Shown in pieces: positions 8,603 to 16,689 of a DNA stretch of 49,762 bases. The stretch is from the NCBI RefSeq assembly GCF_023091865.1, contig NZ_JAHXDI010000005.1:55722-105483 (forward strand). Reading direction: 5' to 3'. A program made the translations under genes and the position numbers. Position 1 is the first letter of the stretch, and the number at the start of each line of letters is the position of its first letter. The notes under the pieces were generated by a model, which searched no databases, was not told the origin of the DNA, and was given only the letters and a program-made list of their open reading frames with translations. Origin of the DNA: Chromohalobacter moromii (lineage in GTDB: Bacteria > Pseudomonadota > Gammaproteobacteria > Pseudomonadales > Halomonadaceae).

Positions 8603-8628
8603 TCGTACAACGGTCGTATAATTCGTAT
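8603..8628 (+). promoter_or_regulatory. promoter and repeated TCGTA operator of the TIGR01777 gene
   Basis: A perfect -10 box TATAAT lies at 8617-8622 with no good -35 box, as expected of an activated or repressed promoter. TCGTA occurs three times (8603, 8614, 8623), and the first copy lies in the octamer CGTACAAC shared with the merR upstream region. TACAAC-G-GTCGTA forms an imperfect inverted repeat that would overlap bound RNA polymerase. Regulation by the neighbouring MerR protein is inference. Confidence 0.5.
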
Positions 8629-8641
8629 TCGGAGAGTCATC

Positions 8642-9538
8642 ATGCGCATTTTGATCACCGGCGGTAGCGGTTTCGTCGGACGGCTGCTTTGTCAGCGCCT
8701 CCACGAGGCTGGCCATCGGTTGCTAGTGGTGTCGCGTTCGCCGGCTCGGGCGCAGACGCATCTGCCCGAGGGCGTCGAGGTCCGCGAGTCGGTCATGGCA
8801 TTTGTGGACGACGCTCCCGAGGCGGTCGTCAATCTTGCCGGCGAGTCCATCGCCGACAAGCGCTGGAGCGAGACGCAGAAACAGCGGTTGCTTGAGTCGC
8901 GACTGACCATTACGCGTGATTTGGTGACGCTGTGCGAGCGCCTGGAGACGCCGCCTCGGGTCATGGTATCCGGGTCAGCCATGGGGTTTTACGGCGATCA
9001 GGGAGAGCGCGACGTTACCGAGCAGACGCCTCCCACCGATGAGTTCGCCCACCGTCTGTGCGCGCAGTGGGAATCGGCGGCGCGGGCAGCCGAGCCGCTG
9101 GGCGTGCGGGTCGCGCTATTGCGTACCGGACTGGTGCTCGATGCCGGTGGAGGGACGCTGAGCAAGCTGCTCCCGCCTTTCCGGCTGGGGCTCGGTGGTC
9201 GTCTGGGGAGCGGGCGTCAGTACATGCCGTGGATTCATCGCGAGGATCTCGTGCGCATCGTGCTGTTGTTGCTCGAGCGGGATGACCTCGAAGGGCCTTT
9301 CAATGCGTCTGCGCCGTATCCCGTCACCAATGCCGACTTCACGCGTGCCGTGGCGCGTCACCTGCATCGCCCTGCACTGATGAAGGTGCCTGCCGGCCTA
9401 CTGCGGTTGGCCCTGGGGGAGATGTCACGCTTGTTGCTGACCGGCGCCCGTATGCGCCCCGCGCGCCTAGAGGCGGCGGGGTTCACGTTTCGCTATCCGA
9501 CGCTGGACAGCGCCCTGAAGGCGATTCTCGGACGCTGA
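8642..9538 (+). CDS. TIGR01777 family epimerase (SDR39U1/YfcH-like)
   Basis: A 298-residue NAD(P)-binding extended SDR. It begins MRILITGGSGFVGRLLCQRL (GxxGxxG cofactor loop). It continues with VNLAGESIADKRWSETQKQRL, MVSGSAMGFYGDQG, LRTGLVLDAGGGTLSKLLPPF and a C-terminal domain with FNASAPYPVTNADFTRA. These are typical of the TIGR01777/YfcH group, whose substrate is not settled. The ATG at 8642 has GGAGAG five bases upstream. It diverges from the cbiX-merR-phr cluster, and similar neighbourhoods with photolyase and MerR genes are known in pseudomonads (recalled), so joint regulation is plausible. Confidence 0.92.
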   Translation: MRILITGGSGFVGRLLCQRLHEAGHRLLVVSRSPARAQTHLPEGVEVRESVMAFVDDAPEAVVNLAGESIADKRWSETQKQRLLESRLTITRDLVTLCERLETPPRVMVSGSAMGFYGDQGERDVTEQTPPTDEFAHRLCAQWESAARAAEPLGVRVALLRTGLVLDAGGGTLSKLLPPFRLGLGGRLGSGRQYMPWIHREDLVRIVLLLLERDDLEGPFNASAPYPVTNADFTRAVARHLHRPALMKVPAGLLRLALGEMSRLLLTGARMRPARLEAAGFTFRYPTLDSALKAILGR

Positions 9539-9560
9539 CGCGTGGCCTCTCGGCCTAGAT

Positions 9561-12503
9561 TTACTCGGGTGGGTCGACGGTAACGATCACGCGCACTGCG
9601 TCGAGGCGCAGCCGCGTGGCATCGATGGCCGTATCCAGCGCCTGGCGCTCGTGGGTGAGGGCGTCGATTTCCGCGTCGCGCACTGACGGATTGTGGCGTG
9701 CCAAGGCCTTGAGGCGGGCCAGCTCGGTGTCCAGCGTCTCGCGCATGCGCGTCTGTGCGGCCTCGACGATGCTCGGCAACTCGTTTTCGGCCTCGCCCTC
9801 GGCGTTGGTCAATAGCTCGCGCAATTGCGCATGGCGCGACTTGATCAGGTCGCGCGCGACGGCTTTCTTGACCTTCTTGAGGTTCTTCGCCAGGCCCCCG
9901 AACGAGACCTTCTGAGTCAGGTTGGCGCCCGACTCGTCGAGCAGCAAGCGAACCGCCGTGGGTGGCAAGAAGCGCCCGACATTCAAATGTTTGGGCGCCG
10001 GGCAATGGGTCCGGAACACCAGCTCGGCCATCAGCCGGCCACCGGGGATCGAGGGATGCTGAAGCAGTGCCAGTGCAGTATTGCCCAAGGTGCCGTCGAG
10101 GATGCGTTCCATCATTTCGCGCACCAGAGGGTGTTCCCAGGAAAGACGCTGCACGTCGTCGCGGGCCAAGGCACGCTGCCGATCGAACGTGGCCGAGAAG
10201 CCTTCCTCACCTTTGACTAGCCCCGGCAGGCCGTCGAGCATGTGCGGCCCTGCCAGCAGGTGCTGTATATCGCCGCCCAGGTCGCGGCTCTCGACGCCGA
10301 ACACGTCCAGGGCCTTGTCAACGTAACGTGGCAGTGTCTTGTCTTCGTCCAGCTCGCGGATGGCCTCGGTGACTTCCTGGGCGCGCTCCGGGCGACAGGC
10401 GTTCCATTCCAGCAGCCGATCGCGGCCGGCCTCATGCGCAGCGAGGCGGCTTTCGAAATAGGCACGCGTTTCCGCGATGACCTCTTCAAGGGAGTCGTTG
10501 TCGAGCAGGGAATCGGCCACGGTATCGCCGAAGGCATCGTAGAGCTCGCTGCCGATGCCATGCGGCGCGTTGAAAGCACGCATGCCCTCATCGTACCAGC
10601 GCAGCAGGCACTCGCCGGGGCTATCTTCGAACACCGGCACGTAGAGCTCGATGGCGTGTTGTTGGCCGATACGGTCGAGGCGGCCGATGCGTTGCTCGAG
10701 TTGATCGGGATGTGCGGGTAGATCGAACATCACCAGATGGCGGCAGAACTGGAAGTTGCGTCCCTCGGAGCCGATTTCCGAGCATACCAGTACCTGGCAG
10801 CCGTCTTCGTCGTCGGCGAAGGCCGCCGCGGCCCGATCGCGCTCGATGAGCGTCATTCCCTCGTGGAACACGGGTGCCTGGAGGCCGCCCAGCACGCGTA
10901 GTGCCTCGCTGAGGTCGCTGGCGGTTTCGCGGTCGTGAGCGATGACCAGCACCTTGTCGCGGCCGACCTCGGTCAGGCGCTCCAGGAGCCAGGTCACGCG
11001 TGGGTCGATCTGCCACCAGGGTTCGGTGTTGAGCGATACGTCGCCCGGCGAATTGTCGCTCAGCGCACGGTACATGGCGTCGGGATAGAGCAGTACCTCG
11101 GGATGATCGAGCCCGGTAGCGATCAGCAGATCATCGAGGTAGTCCATGTCGCGGTCCAGCTTGCGTAGCTCGCGGCGGTAGCTGGAAGGCGGGGTCAGAC
11201 GCGTGACGTGCAAATGACGCTCGGGGAAGCCGGCGACATGGCGGCGGCTGTTGCGGAACATCACGCGGCCGGTGCCGTGACGGTCCAGCAGCTGCTCGCG
11301 GAGTTGGCGGCGGGCGCTATGGTGCTGCGCCTCGTCGCTTTCGGGGTCGAACAGCGTCTCGAGCAGTGCCTGGCTGTCTGCGTCGTCGATGACGGCGCCC
11401 ACGGTGTCGCGATCGGCGGCATCGCCGGGCAGGCGCTCGAGAGCGTCTACCGCCTCGGCGACCTGGGCATAGCCCGCTTCTTCGGCGGCGAAGGCCTCCA
11501 GGCTGGTGTAGCGCTCAGGGTCGAGTAGGCGCAGCCGCGCGAAGTGGCCGGCTTGGCCCATCTGCTCGGGGGTGGCAGTGAGCAGCAGTACACCGTCGAT
11601 GACACGCGCCAACTGCTCGACGCAGGCATAGCCGGGGCCGCTGGACTCGGGCGTCCAGTCGAGATGATGGGCCTCGTCGACGATCAGTAGGTCCCAGTCG
11701 CAGGCCTGGGCCTGGGTTTGGCGGTGCGGATTGGCGAACAGCCATTGCTGACTGGCGAGTACCAGTTGGGCGCTCTCGAAAGGGTTGCCCGCGCTGTGTT
11801 GGCTTTGCTGTTCGTCGAGCAAGGTGAAATGCAGCGAGAAGCGGCGCAACATTTCCACCAGCCATTGATGGCTCAGGCTGTCGGGCACCAGGATCAGCGC
11901 ACGCTCGACACGCCCAGTGAGCAGCAGACGATGCAGGATCAAACCGGCTTCGATGGTCTTGCCCAGGCCTACTTCGTCGGCCAGCAGTACGCGCGGCGCA
12001 TGACGGCGCGAGACCTCGTCGGCGATGTATAGCTGGTGGGGAATGAGATCCACCCGCGGGCCGGCCAGGCCATTCGCCGGATGCTGGGCGATACGGTGAT
12101 AGTGATGCAGGGTGCGGTAGCGTAACTCGAACCAGTCGTTGCGATCGACCTGGCCGGTGAGCAGTCGATCGCGCGCCTGCTGAAAACGCATGCTATCGGC
12201 GAGGCGGCTTTCGGGCAGCTCGTCGTATTCGCCGGCCGCCGTCTCGACGATATAGACCAGCAGCCCGTCGGCTTCCTTGGTGTCGTCGACGGTCAGGGTG
12301 CGGCCGTCGGCGGCTTCGATCCGGTCGCCGGCGCCGAATACCACGCGGGTTAGCGGCGCCTGGCGAACGCTGTAGGTGCGCGTTTCCTGGCTGGCGGCAA
12401 AGAGAACGGTCACGCTTCGGAGGTCACAGCTTAGGATCGTGCCCAGCCCCAGCTCGGCTTCGCCGTCGCTGACCCAGCGCTGGCCCGGAATGAATTCGCT
12501 CAT
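9561..12503 (-). CDS. rapA: RNA polymerase-associated ATPase RapA (HepA)
   Basis: A 980-residue Swi2/Snf2-type ATPase that binds RNA polymerase and helps recycle it after transcription. The N-terminal Tudor-like part starts MSEFIPGQRWVSDGEAELGLG. The helicase part has Walker A LLADEVGLGKTIEAGLIL (near residue 175), DEAHHLDW (near 275), LTATPEQMGQ, and motifs V-VI SEIGSEGRNFQFCRHLVM and QRIGRLDRIGQ. The length is close to E. coli RapA (968). The start at 12503 is chosen because the family begins MxFxxGQRW; upstream codons have no support. It is a single-gene unit, convergent with the TIGR01777 gene. Confidence 0.97.
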   Translation of the reverse strand: MSEFIPGQRWVSDGEAELGLGTILSCDLRSVTVLFAASQETRTYSVRQAPLTRVVFGAGDRIEAADGRTLTVDDTKEADGLLVYIVETAAGEYDELPESRLADSMRFQQARDRLLTGQVDRNDWFELRYRTLHHYHRIAQHPANGLAGPRVDLIPHQLYIADEVSRRHAPRVLLADEVGLGKTIEAGLILHRLLLTGRVERALILVPDSLSHQWLVEMLRRFSLHFTLLDEQQSQHSAGNPFESAQLVLASQQWLFANPHRQTQAQACDWDLLIVDEAHHLDWTPESSGPGYACVEQLARVIDGVLLLTATPEQMGQAGHFARLRLLDPERYTSLEAFAAEEAGYAQVAEAVDALERLPGDAADRDTVGAVIDDADSQALLETLFDPESDEAQHHSARRQLREQLLDRHGTGRVMFRNSRRHVAGFPERHLHVTRLTPPSSYRRELRKLDRDMDYLDDLLIATGLDHPEVLLYPDAMYRALSDNSPGDVSLNTEPWWQIDPRVTWLLERLTEVGRDKVLVIAHDRETASDLSEALRVLGGLQAPVFHEGMTLIERDRAAAAFADDEDGCQVLVCSEIGSEGRNFQFCRHLVMFDLPAHPDQLEQRIGRLDRIGQQHAIELYVPVFEDSPGECLLRWYDEGMRAFNAPHGIGSELYDAFGDTVADSLLDNDSLEEVIAETRAYFESRLAAHEAGRDRLLEWNACRPERAQEVTEAIRELDEDKTLPRYVDKALDVFGVESRDLGGDIQHLLAGPHMLDGLPGLVKGEEGFSATFDRQRALARDDVQRLSWEHPLVREMMERILDGTLGNTALALLQHPSIPGGRLMAELVFRTHCPAPKHLNVGRFLPPTAVRLLLDESGANLTQKVSFGGLAKNLKKVKKAVARDLIKSRHAQLRELLTNAEGEAENELPSIVEAAQTRMRETLDTELARLKALARHNPSVRDAEIDALTHERQALDTAIDATRLRLDAVRVIVTVDPPE

Positions 12504-12624
12504 GATGCCTCGGGATGATGATGTAACGGTACGTGGCGCGCCGTCTTGCCGGGGGAGCATGCAGGACGGCGGGGCGCGGTATTCTACCGGAAAGCGGCGG
12601 AGGGCTTAACAGGCGATTGCGTTT

Positions 12625-13428
12625 TCAGGTCGTGGGCGATAGCCAGCGCATGAGATGCGCCGTGGACATCTCGCCTGCCTGGTAATCGCGAAGCCTGCCC
12701 TGGGCGTCGAGGCGCATTATCAGCGGCAGTGCAGGCATCCCGAAGTAGGCCTGCAGGCGTTGGTATGGATCACGCAGGTCATGGCTGAAGGCGGCATGCC
12801 GAGCATCGAGATAGCGCGCGGCTTGCAGTAGGGTCTGGCCTTCGTTGACCGTCACGACGCTGGCGGCATCGCGCTTCAAGTCGGTGAGCCGCGCCAACGT
12901 GCGGCGGCATGCCCGACAGTCGCTGCGCCACAACACCACGATGAGCGGCGATGGCGACGCCAGCGTTTCGATGGGCGTCGGTGTGCCGTCGAGTGCCTTC
13001 AATGTCAGGCGCGGTAGATGTGAGGGCGGAGGATCGCCCGTCAGCGGTTGCCAGACGTTCAACCCCCACCATAGCGCACTGCACACCATGAGCGCACCCG
13101 TGGCTCGGCGCATTTGCTGGGCGGGCAGGTCGCGCAGGTGCCACAGTGTCCACGCGACGGCGCCGAGCAAGGCGCCCAGCGGATGATACCCGGTTTGCCA
13201 CAGTGTGAAGGCCTCGAGCGGCGCCTCGCGATAAGCCTCGGCATGAAGCACGATATACATCAGGCGAGCCCCGATCAGCGCCGCCACCAACGTACCGCTC
13301 AACCACCGGCGTCGATGCGTGCGGGATAGGCGCAACAACGCGCCCAGCGCCAACAGCGCGAGCGCCGTGACGGCGGCGTATAGAGGCGCAGGTGGCAGCG
13401 GTACGTGGCCGAGCATGATCGGTGCCAT
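12625..13428 (-). CDS. membrane-anchored TlpA-like thioredoxin protein
   Basis: A 267-residue protein of two parts. Residues 1 to about 125 form about four membrane segments; the stretch GARLMYIVLHAEAYREAPLEAF resembles part of prolipoprotein diacylglyceryl transferase but lacks that enzyme's catalytic arginine region. From about 135 a thioredoxin-fold domain follows, with CRAC at 171-174, FSHDLRDPYQRLQAYFGMPALPLIMRLDAQGR and the cis-Pro in MPALP. It should reduce or shuffle disulfides in the periplasm. The ATG at 13428 has GAGGA in good position. It starts 121 bases before the rapA start on the same strand; a role together with rapA is not implied. Confidence 0.85.
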   Translation of the reverse strand: MAPIMLGHVPLPPAPLYAAVTALALLALGALLRLSRTHRRRWLSGTLVAALIGARLMYIVLHAEAYREAPLEAFTLWQTGYHPLGALLGAVAWTLWHLRDLPAQQMRRATGALMVCSALWWGLNVWQPLTGDPPPSHLPRLTLKALDGTPTPIETLASPSPLIVVLWRSDCRACRRTLARLTDLKRDAASVVTVNEGQTLLQAARYLDARHAAFSHDLRDPYQRLQAYFGMPALPLIMRLDAQGRLRDYQAGEMSTAHLMRWLSPTT

Positions 13429-13566
13429 GGGATCCTCATGGTGGCGATGACGAATCGCGATGCTGGACACGTTACACTAACGGTCTTGGGGTCGCCTCTT
13501 TAAAGCGTGGTAGCTGGGTTGAAGTCCTCGCGCGGCGGTTAGGACGAGACGGAACGGGGAGAATGC

Positions 13567-13815
13567 ATGGTGAGTTCGCGCTATGGGATCGATGGGTTGC
13601 GCGCGGCAGCCATCGCCAGTCAGGCCCTGGGGTTCATCCTGATCATGACGCTGGAAACGTGTCTGGGCGACGCGGCACGCCCCTGGCAAGGTGCGACCCT
13701 GGCGCTGATGCTTCTTGCTGCATGCTGGGTGGCGCTGATGCGCCGCTATCGTCGCAACAAACAGCGCCGGGCGATGGCCGAGCGGGTCAGGCGAGCGCAA
13801 GAAGACGATGAGTGA
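13567..13815 (+). CDS. small two-helix membrane protein, uncharacterised
   Basis: An 82-residue ORF preceded by GGGGAGAA at good spacing. It has two likely membrane segments, about residues 13-33 (AIASQALGFILIMTLETC) and 42-58 (GATLALMLLAACWVALM). A strongly basic and then acidic tail follows (RRYRRNKQRRAMAERVRRAQEDDE), probably cytoplasmic. I do not recognise a family. It is divergent from the TlpA-like gene and ends 9 bases before the stop of the next, convergent gene. It is supported by its ribosome-binding site and plausible composition; function unknown. Confidence 0.6.
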   Translation: MVSSRYGIDGLRAAAIASQALGFILIMTLETCLGDAARPWQGATLALMLLAACWVALMRRYRRNKQRRAMAERVRRAQEDDE

Positions 13816-13823
13816 TGGGCTCG

Positions 13824-14240
13824 TCAAGGAGTCAGCCCGTGCGGACCCAGGTGTTGGCAGCGGTGTGGGTCGAGGGCGAGCAGCATCAGCTGCCAATCGC
13901 CGGGTAGCGGCATGGTCAGTACCCGCCAAGCACAGCCACGTGAGGCGCTGGGGTGTTCGCGCGACGCTTCCAGGCAATGTGCACCTTGGCTCATCAGTCG
14001 AGGTGCAAGACGCTCGAACTCCACATTGTCGGCTTCTAGGCGTAGCGTGCTGGCAGGAGCCTCAGGATGTTCTTCAAGCAGTAGTACATGACTGTTATGA
14101 CCTTTGCGATGCAGCTCCAGATAAGCGCTGTACGAAGTACGTAACAAGACGGTCAGTGCCAGGTGTACCTGTAACCACTCGAGCAAGGGCGCAAGGCGCG
14201 CGACATGAAGTGCGGTGGGCTCCAGCGATAAGCGTTGCAT
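13824..14240 (-). CDS. uncharacterised protein, possibly VOC-like
   Basis: A 138-residue soluble protein starting MQRLSLEPTALHVARLAPLLEW; GGGAG lies upstream at good spacing. The alternation of strands and helices (HVARL, SYSAYLELH, SHVLLLEEHPEAP, STLRLEADNVEFERLAPRL, WQLMLLALDP) resembles the vicinal-oxygen-chelate (glyoxalase-like) fold, and one His and several Glu residues could serve as ligands. The likeness is weak and no activity is assigned. It is convergent with the 82-residue membrane protein and stands alone upstream of a palindrome-rich gap. Confidence 0.55.
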   Translation of the reverse strand: MQRLSLEPTALHVARLAPLLEWLQVHLALTVLLRTSYSAYLELHRKGHNSHVLLLEEHPEAPASTLRLEADNVEFERLAPRLMSQGAHCLEASREHPSASRGCAWRVLTMPLPGDWQLMLLALDPHRCQHLGPHGLTP

Positions 14241-14550
14241 GGTGGGCTCCCAGGACGCTGATGGGCACATCCATCAGTATGGATGCTGATGCGCCGTTGG
14301 GAAGCACAGCGTGGCTATGGTGAGGATGTGCAACGTCTATCGACGTGTTGGTGCCGTTGTTCGGGTGGGCGTTCTAGTGAGGAGTTGCGGAAGGTTGGCA
14401 CATCCATGTGCCATTGGGCTTCCTAGCTTGGTCACGGTGTGCTCATGCGCCAGTATTATCGATAACCTGGGTTAAGAATGATTGTGCGTTAATGTAAAGC
14501 GGTGGCCGATGCGGCAGTCAGCCGTACTGGAAATCACTGCGTCTAGACGT
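14241..14550. other. intergenic region with palindromes, no gene seen
   Basis: No convincing coding sequence is seen in these 310 bases. They contain the inverted repeats CATCCAT-cagt-ATGGATG (14268-14285) and GGCACAT-cc-ATGTGCC (about 14397-14412), and the palindromes TTATCGATAA (14456-14465) and CGTCTAGACG (14540-14549). It lies between an uncharacterised gene and the tRNA terminator. The repeats may be operators of the flanking gene or remnants of an insertion. Confidence 0.5.
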
Positions 14551-14588
14551 AAAAAAGCCCATGACGATTTGATCGCATGGGCTTTTTT
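14551..14588 (-). terminator. rho-independent terminator of tRNA-Pro
   Basis: A perfect GCCCATG/CATGGGC stem is flanked by A6 on the left and T6 on the right, so it can work in both directions. It begins six bases past the tRNA CCA end. Confidence 0.88.
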
Positions 14589-14594
14589 GAATTT

Positions 14595-14671
14595 TGGTCG
14601 GAGTAGCAGGATTCGAACCTACGACCTCTGCCTCCCGAAGGCAGCGCTCTACCAAGCTGAGCTATACTCCG
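14595..14671 (-). tRNA. proK: tRNA-Pro (anticodon CGG)
   Basis: The 77-base cloverleaf is complete. The acceptor stem is CGGAGTA/TACTCCG with C1-G72 typical of tRNA-Pro. The D arm is GCTC...GAGC, the anticodon stem is CTGCC/GGCAG around the loop TTCGGGA (anticodon CGG), and the T arm is GTAGG-TTCGAAT-CCTGC. CCA is encoded. It reads CCG codons. It has its own promoter and terminator and no adjacent tRNA genes. Confidence 0.97.
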
Positions 14672-14704
14672 TTCGCGCCGGGGGTGCCGACTCGACGGGG
14701 CTGC

Positions 14705-14732
14705 ATTATACGCATCCGCGATGCGCGCGCAA
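14705..14732 (-). promoter_or_regulatory. sigma-70 promoter of tRNA-Pro
   Basis: On the minus strand, TTGCGC (-35) and a perfect TATAAT (-10) are spaced by 16 bases, followed by a GC-rich discriminator (GCAGCCCC). This is usual for stringently controlled stable-RNA promoters. Transcription should start near 14698. Confidence 0.8.
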
Positions 14733-14752
14733 CCCTTTTGCGAGGCGGTGGA

Positions 14753-15727
14753 TCAGGTCTGACGCTCGACAGCGAGATGAGCGAGTTCGGCCATGCTATC
14801 GCGGTAGCGGCTCTCGGGCAGAAGCTCGAGCTGAGCCAGGGCGCGGTCGGCCATTTCCACGGCGCGGCGGCGGGTATATTCCAGCGCACCAGTCTCGTTG
14901 ACGATGGCCAGCACTTCGTCGAGATGGTCGAGCCCGCCTTGGCGAATGGCGCGCCGAATCGTCTTGGTCTGTTCGGCATCGCCGACGGCCATGGCATGGA
15001 TGAGCGGCAGTGTGGGTTTACCCTCGGCAAGGTCATCGCCGACGTTCTTGCCCATGGCGTCGGCATCGCCCTGATAGTCGAGCAGGTCGTCGACGAGTTG
15101 GAATGCCAGGCCTAGATAGCGTCCGTAGAGTTTGAGGGCCTCTTCCTGTGCGGGACTTGCCTCGGCGAGCACCGCGCCGCTATGGCTGGCGGCCTCGAAG
15201 AGCATGGCGGTCTTGCCCTGGATGGTGTCGAAGTAGGCGGCCTCATCGATATCGGGGTTGCCGATATTGGTCAACTGCAGCACCTCGCCTTCGGCGATCA
15301 CGCAGGTGGCGCCGGAGAGTATCTCCATCACGCGCATCGAGCCGACTTCGACCATCATCTGGAACGAGCGCGAATAAAGGAAGTCGCCGACCAGCACCGA
15401 GGGCGCGTTGCCCCAGGCGTCGTTGGCGGTGGCCTTGCCACGGCGCAGGTGCGATTCGTCGACCACGTCGTCGTGCAACAGCGTCGAGGTATGCATGAAC
15501 TCGATCAGCGTGGCGAGGGTCACGTGGCGATCGCCTGGGTAGTCCAAAGAGCGCGCCGCGAGAAGCACGAGCAGAGGGCGCAGCCGTTTGCCACCGCTTT
15601 CTATGATGTAGTGGCCAATGGTTTCGACGAGGGGAACCCGGGAAGCCAGTTGGGCGAGGATGGTGCGGTCGACGGCGGCGAAATCATCCGCGACCGCCGC
15701 ATGGATGGGCGATGCGTTGGGCTGCAT
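14753..15727 (-). CDS. ispB: octaprenyl diphosphate synthase
   Basis: A 324-residue trans-polyprenyl diphosphate synthase making the C40 (or similar) side chain of ubiquinone and menaquinone from FPP and IPP. The first Asp-rich motif is LLHDDVVDE (near 84-92) and the second QLVDDLLDY (near 210-218). GGKRLRPLLVLLAA and the GKTAMLFEAA lysine region are in place. Length and sequence pattern match E. coli IspB (323). It diverges from rplU-rpmA, the usual arrangement in gammaproteobacteria. The actual chain length (Q8 or Q9) cannot be read safely from the sequence. Confidence 0.95.
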   Translation of the reverse strand: MQPNASPIHAAVADDFAAVDRTILAQLASRVPLVETIGHYIIESGGKRLRPLLVLLAARSLDYPGDRHVTLATLIEFMHTSTLLHDDVVDESHLRRGKATANDAWGNAPSVLVGDFLYSRSFQMMVEVGSMRVMEILSGATCVIAEGEVLQLTNIGNPDIDEAAYFDTIQGKTAMLFEAASHSGAVLAEASPAQEEALKLYGRYLGLAFQLVDDLLDYQGDADAMGKNVGDDLAEGKPTLPLIHAMAVGDAEQTKTIRRAIRQGGLDHLDEVLAIVNETGALEYTRRRAVEMADRALAQLELLPESRYRDSMAELAHLAVERQT

Positions 15728-15867
15728 GGGTCGGCTTGTCGCAATAAGGGGTTGGGCCGCCTCTTATTGCGGCCTTGGGCTCGGGCTATGCTAGGGGGCC
15801 CCCCGGAAGGCGTCAAGGCGCATGCCGGGGTCTCGCCAGGCCGCGTCAGTGATGGCGTGAAAGACGC

Positions 15868-15897
15868 TTGCCCGGTATGCCCGAGTGTCGCTATAAT
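15868..15897 (+). promoter_or_regulatory. promoter of rplU-rpmA
   Basis: TTGCCC at 15868-15873 and a perfect TATAAT at 15892-15897 are 18 bases apart, followed by ACGCGGC. They lie about 100 bases before rplU, leaving a leader of around 95 bases. Confidence 0.72.
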
Positions 15898-16001
15898 ACG
15901 CGGCTCGACTCATCATGCTCCCTGTCAGATGGCTGCCGGAAGGGGCGCCACTCGCCGCAGGCCGATGAAGAGCGCAACCCCGATGAGTGCTGGAGAGTGA
16001 C

Positions 16002-16313
16002 ATGTACGCAGTAATCAAGAGCGGTGGCAAGCAGTACCGCGTTCAGGAAGGCCAGACCCTGAAGCTCGAGAAGCTGGAAGTGGCCACGGGTGATACCCTC
16101 GAGCTCGACCAAGTTCTGCTGGTCGGCGATGATGATGATATCAAGGTCGGCGCGCCGCTGGTCGACGGGGCCAAGGTAACGGCAGAAGTCGTTTCACATG
16201 GTCGTGGCGAAAAGGTCCAGATCATCAAGTTCCGTCGCCGTAAGCACCAGATGCGTCGTCAAGGCCATCGTCAGTGGTTCACCGAAGTCAAGATCACCGG
16301 AATTTCCGCGTAA
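16002..16313 (+). CDS. rplU: 50S ribosomal protein L21
   Basis: A 103-residue protein of the large subunit that binds 23S r[23 protein letters not shown] and the C-terminal [17 protein letters not shown] signature are unmistakable. The ATG at 16002 is preceded by GGAGAG. It is followed by rpmA after 33 bases, as in nearly all bacteria. Confidence 0.98.
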   Translation: MYAVIKSGGKQYRVQEGQTLKLEKLEVATGDTLELDQVLLVGDDDDIKVGAPLVDGAKVTAEVVSHGRGEKVQIIKFRRRKHQMRRQGHRQWFTEVKITGISA

Positions 16314-16346
16314 GCGATATTCCCTAGATAACGCGAGGTATTTGCA

Positions 16347-16604
16347 ATGGCTCATAAAAAGGCTGCCGGTAGTTCTCGTAACGGTCGCGATAGCGAATCC
16401 AAACGCCTTGGTGTCAAGCTGTTCGGTGGCCAGGCGGCGACCGCCGGCAACATCATCGTGCGTCAGCGTGGCACCAAGTTCCACGCGGGCAGCGGCGTTG
16501 GCATCGGCAAGGATCACACCTTGTTCGCTTTGAACGAAGGCGTGATCAAGTTCGAGACCAAGGGTCCGAAAAACCGCAAGTTCGTGAGCGTCGTCTCCGC
16601 CTGA
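16347..16604 (+). CDS. rpmA: 50S ribosomal protein L27
   Basis: An 85-residue protein whose N-terminal tail reaches the peptidyl-transferase centre. [20 protein letters not shown] and [20 protein letters not shown] are family hallmarks, and the length matches E. coli L27. It forms an operon with rplU and is followed by a strong terminator before obg. Confidence 0.98.
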   Translation: MAHKKAAGSSRNGRDSESKRLGVKLFGGQAATAGNIIVRQRGTKFHAGSGVGIGKDHTLFALNEGVIKFETKGPKNRKFVSVVSA

Positions 16605-16626
16605 GACCGCCACGAACGATGAAAGG

Positions 16627-16654
16627 AAAGGCCCCGCTCAGGCGGGGCCTTTTC
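16627..16654 (+). terminator. rho-independent terminator after rpmA
   Basis: The stem GGCCCCGC/GCGGGGCC with a four-base loop is preceded by AAA and followed by TTTT. It separates rplU-rpmA from obg, although read-through is likely because no clear promoter for obg is seen. Confidence 0.85.
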
Positions 16655-16689
16655 GTATAGGGCGGCCGTAGCCGTCGGGAGAAGTGTCC

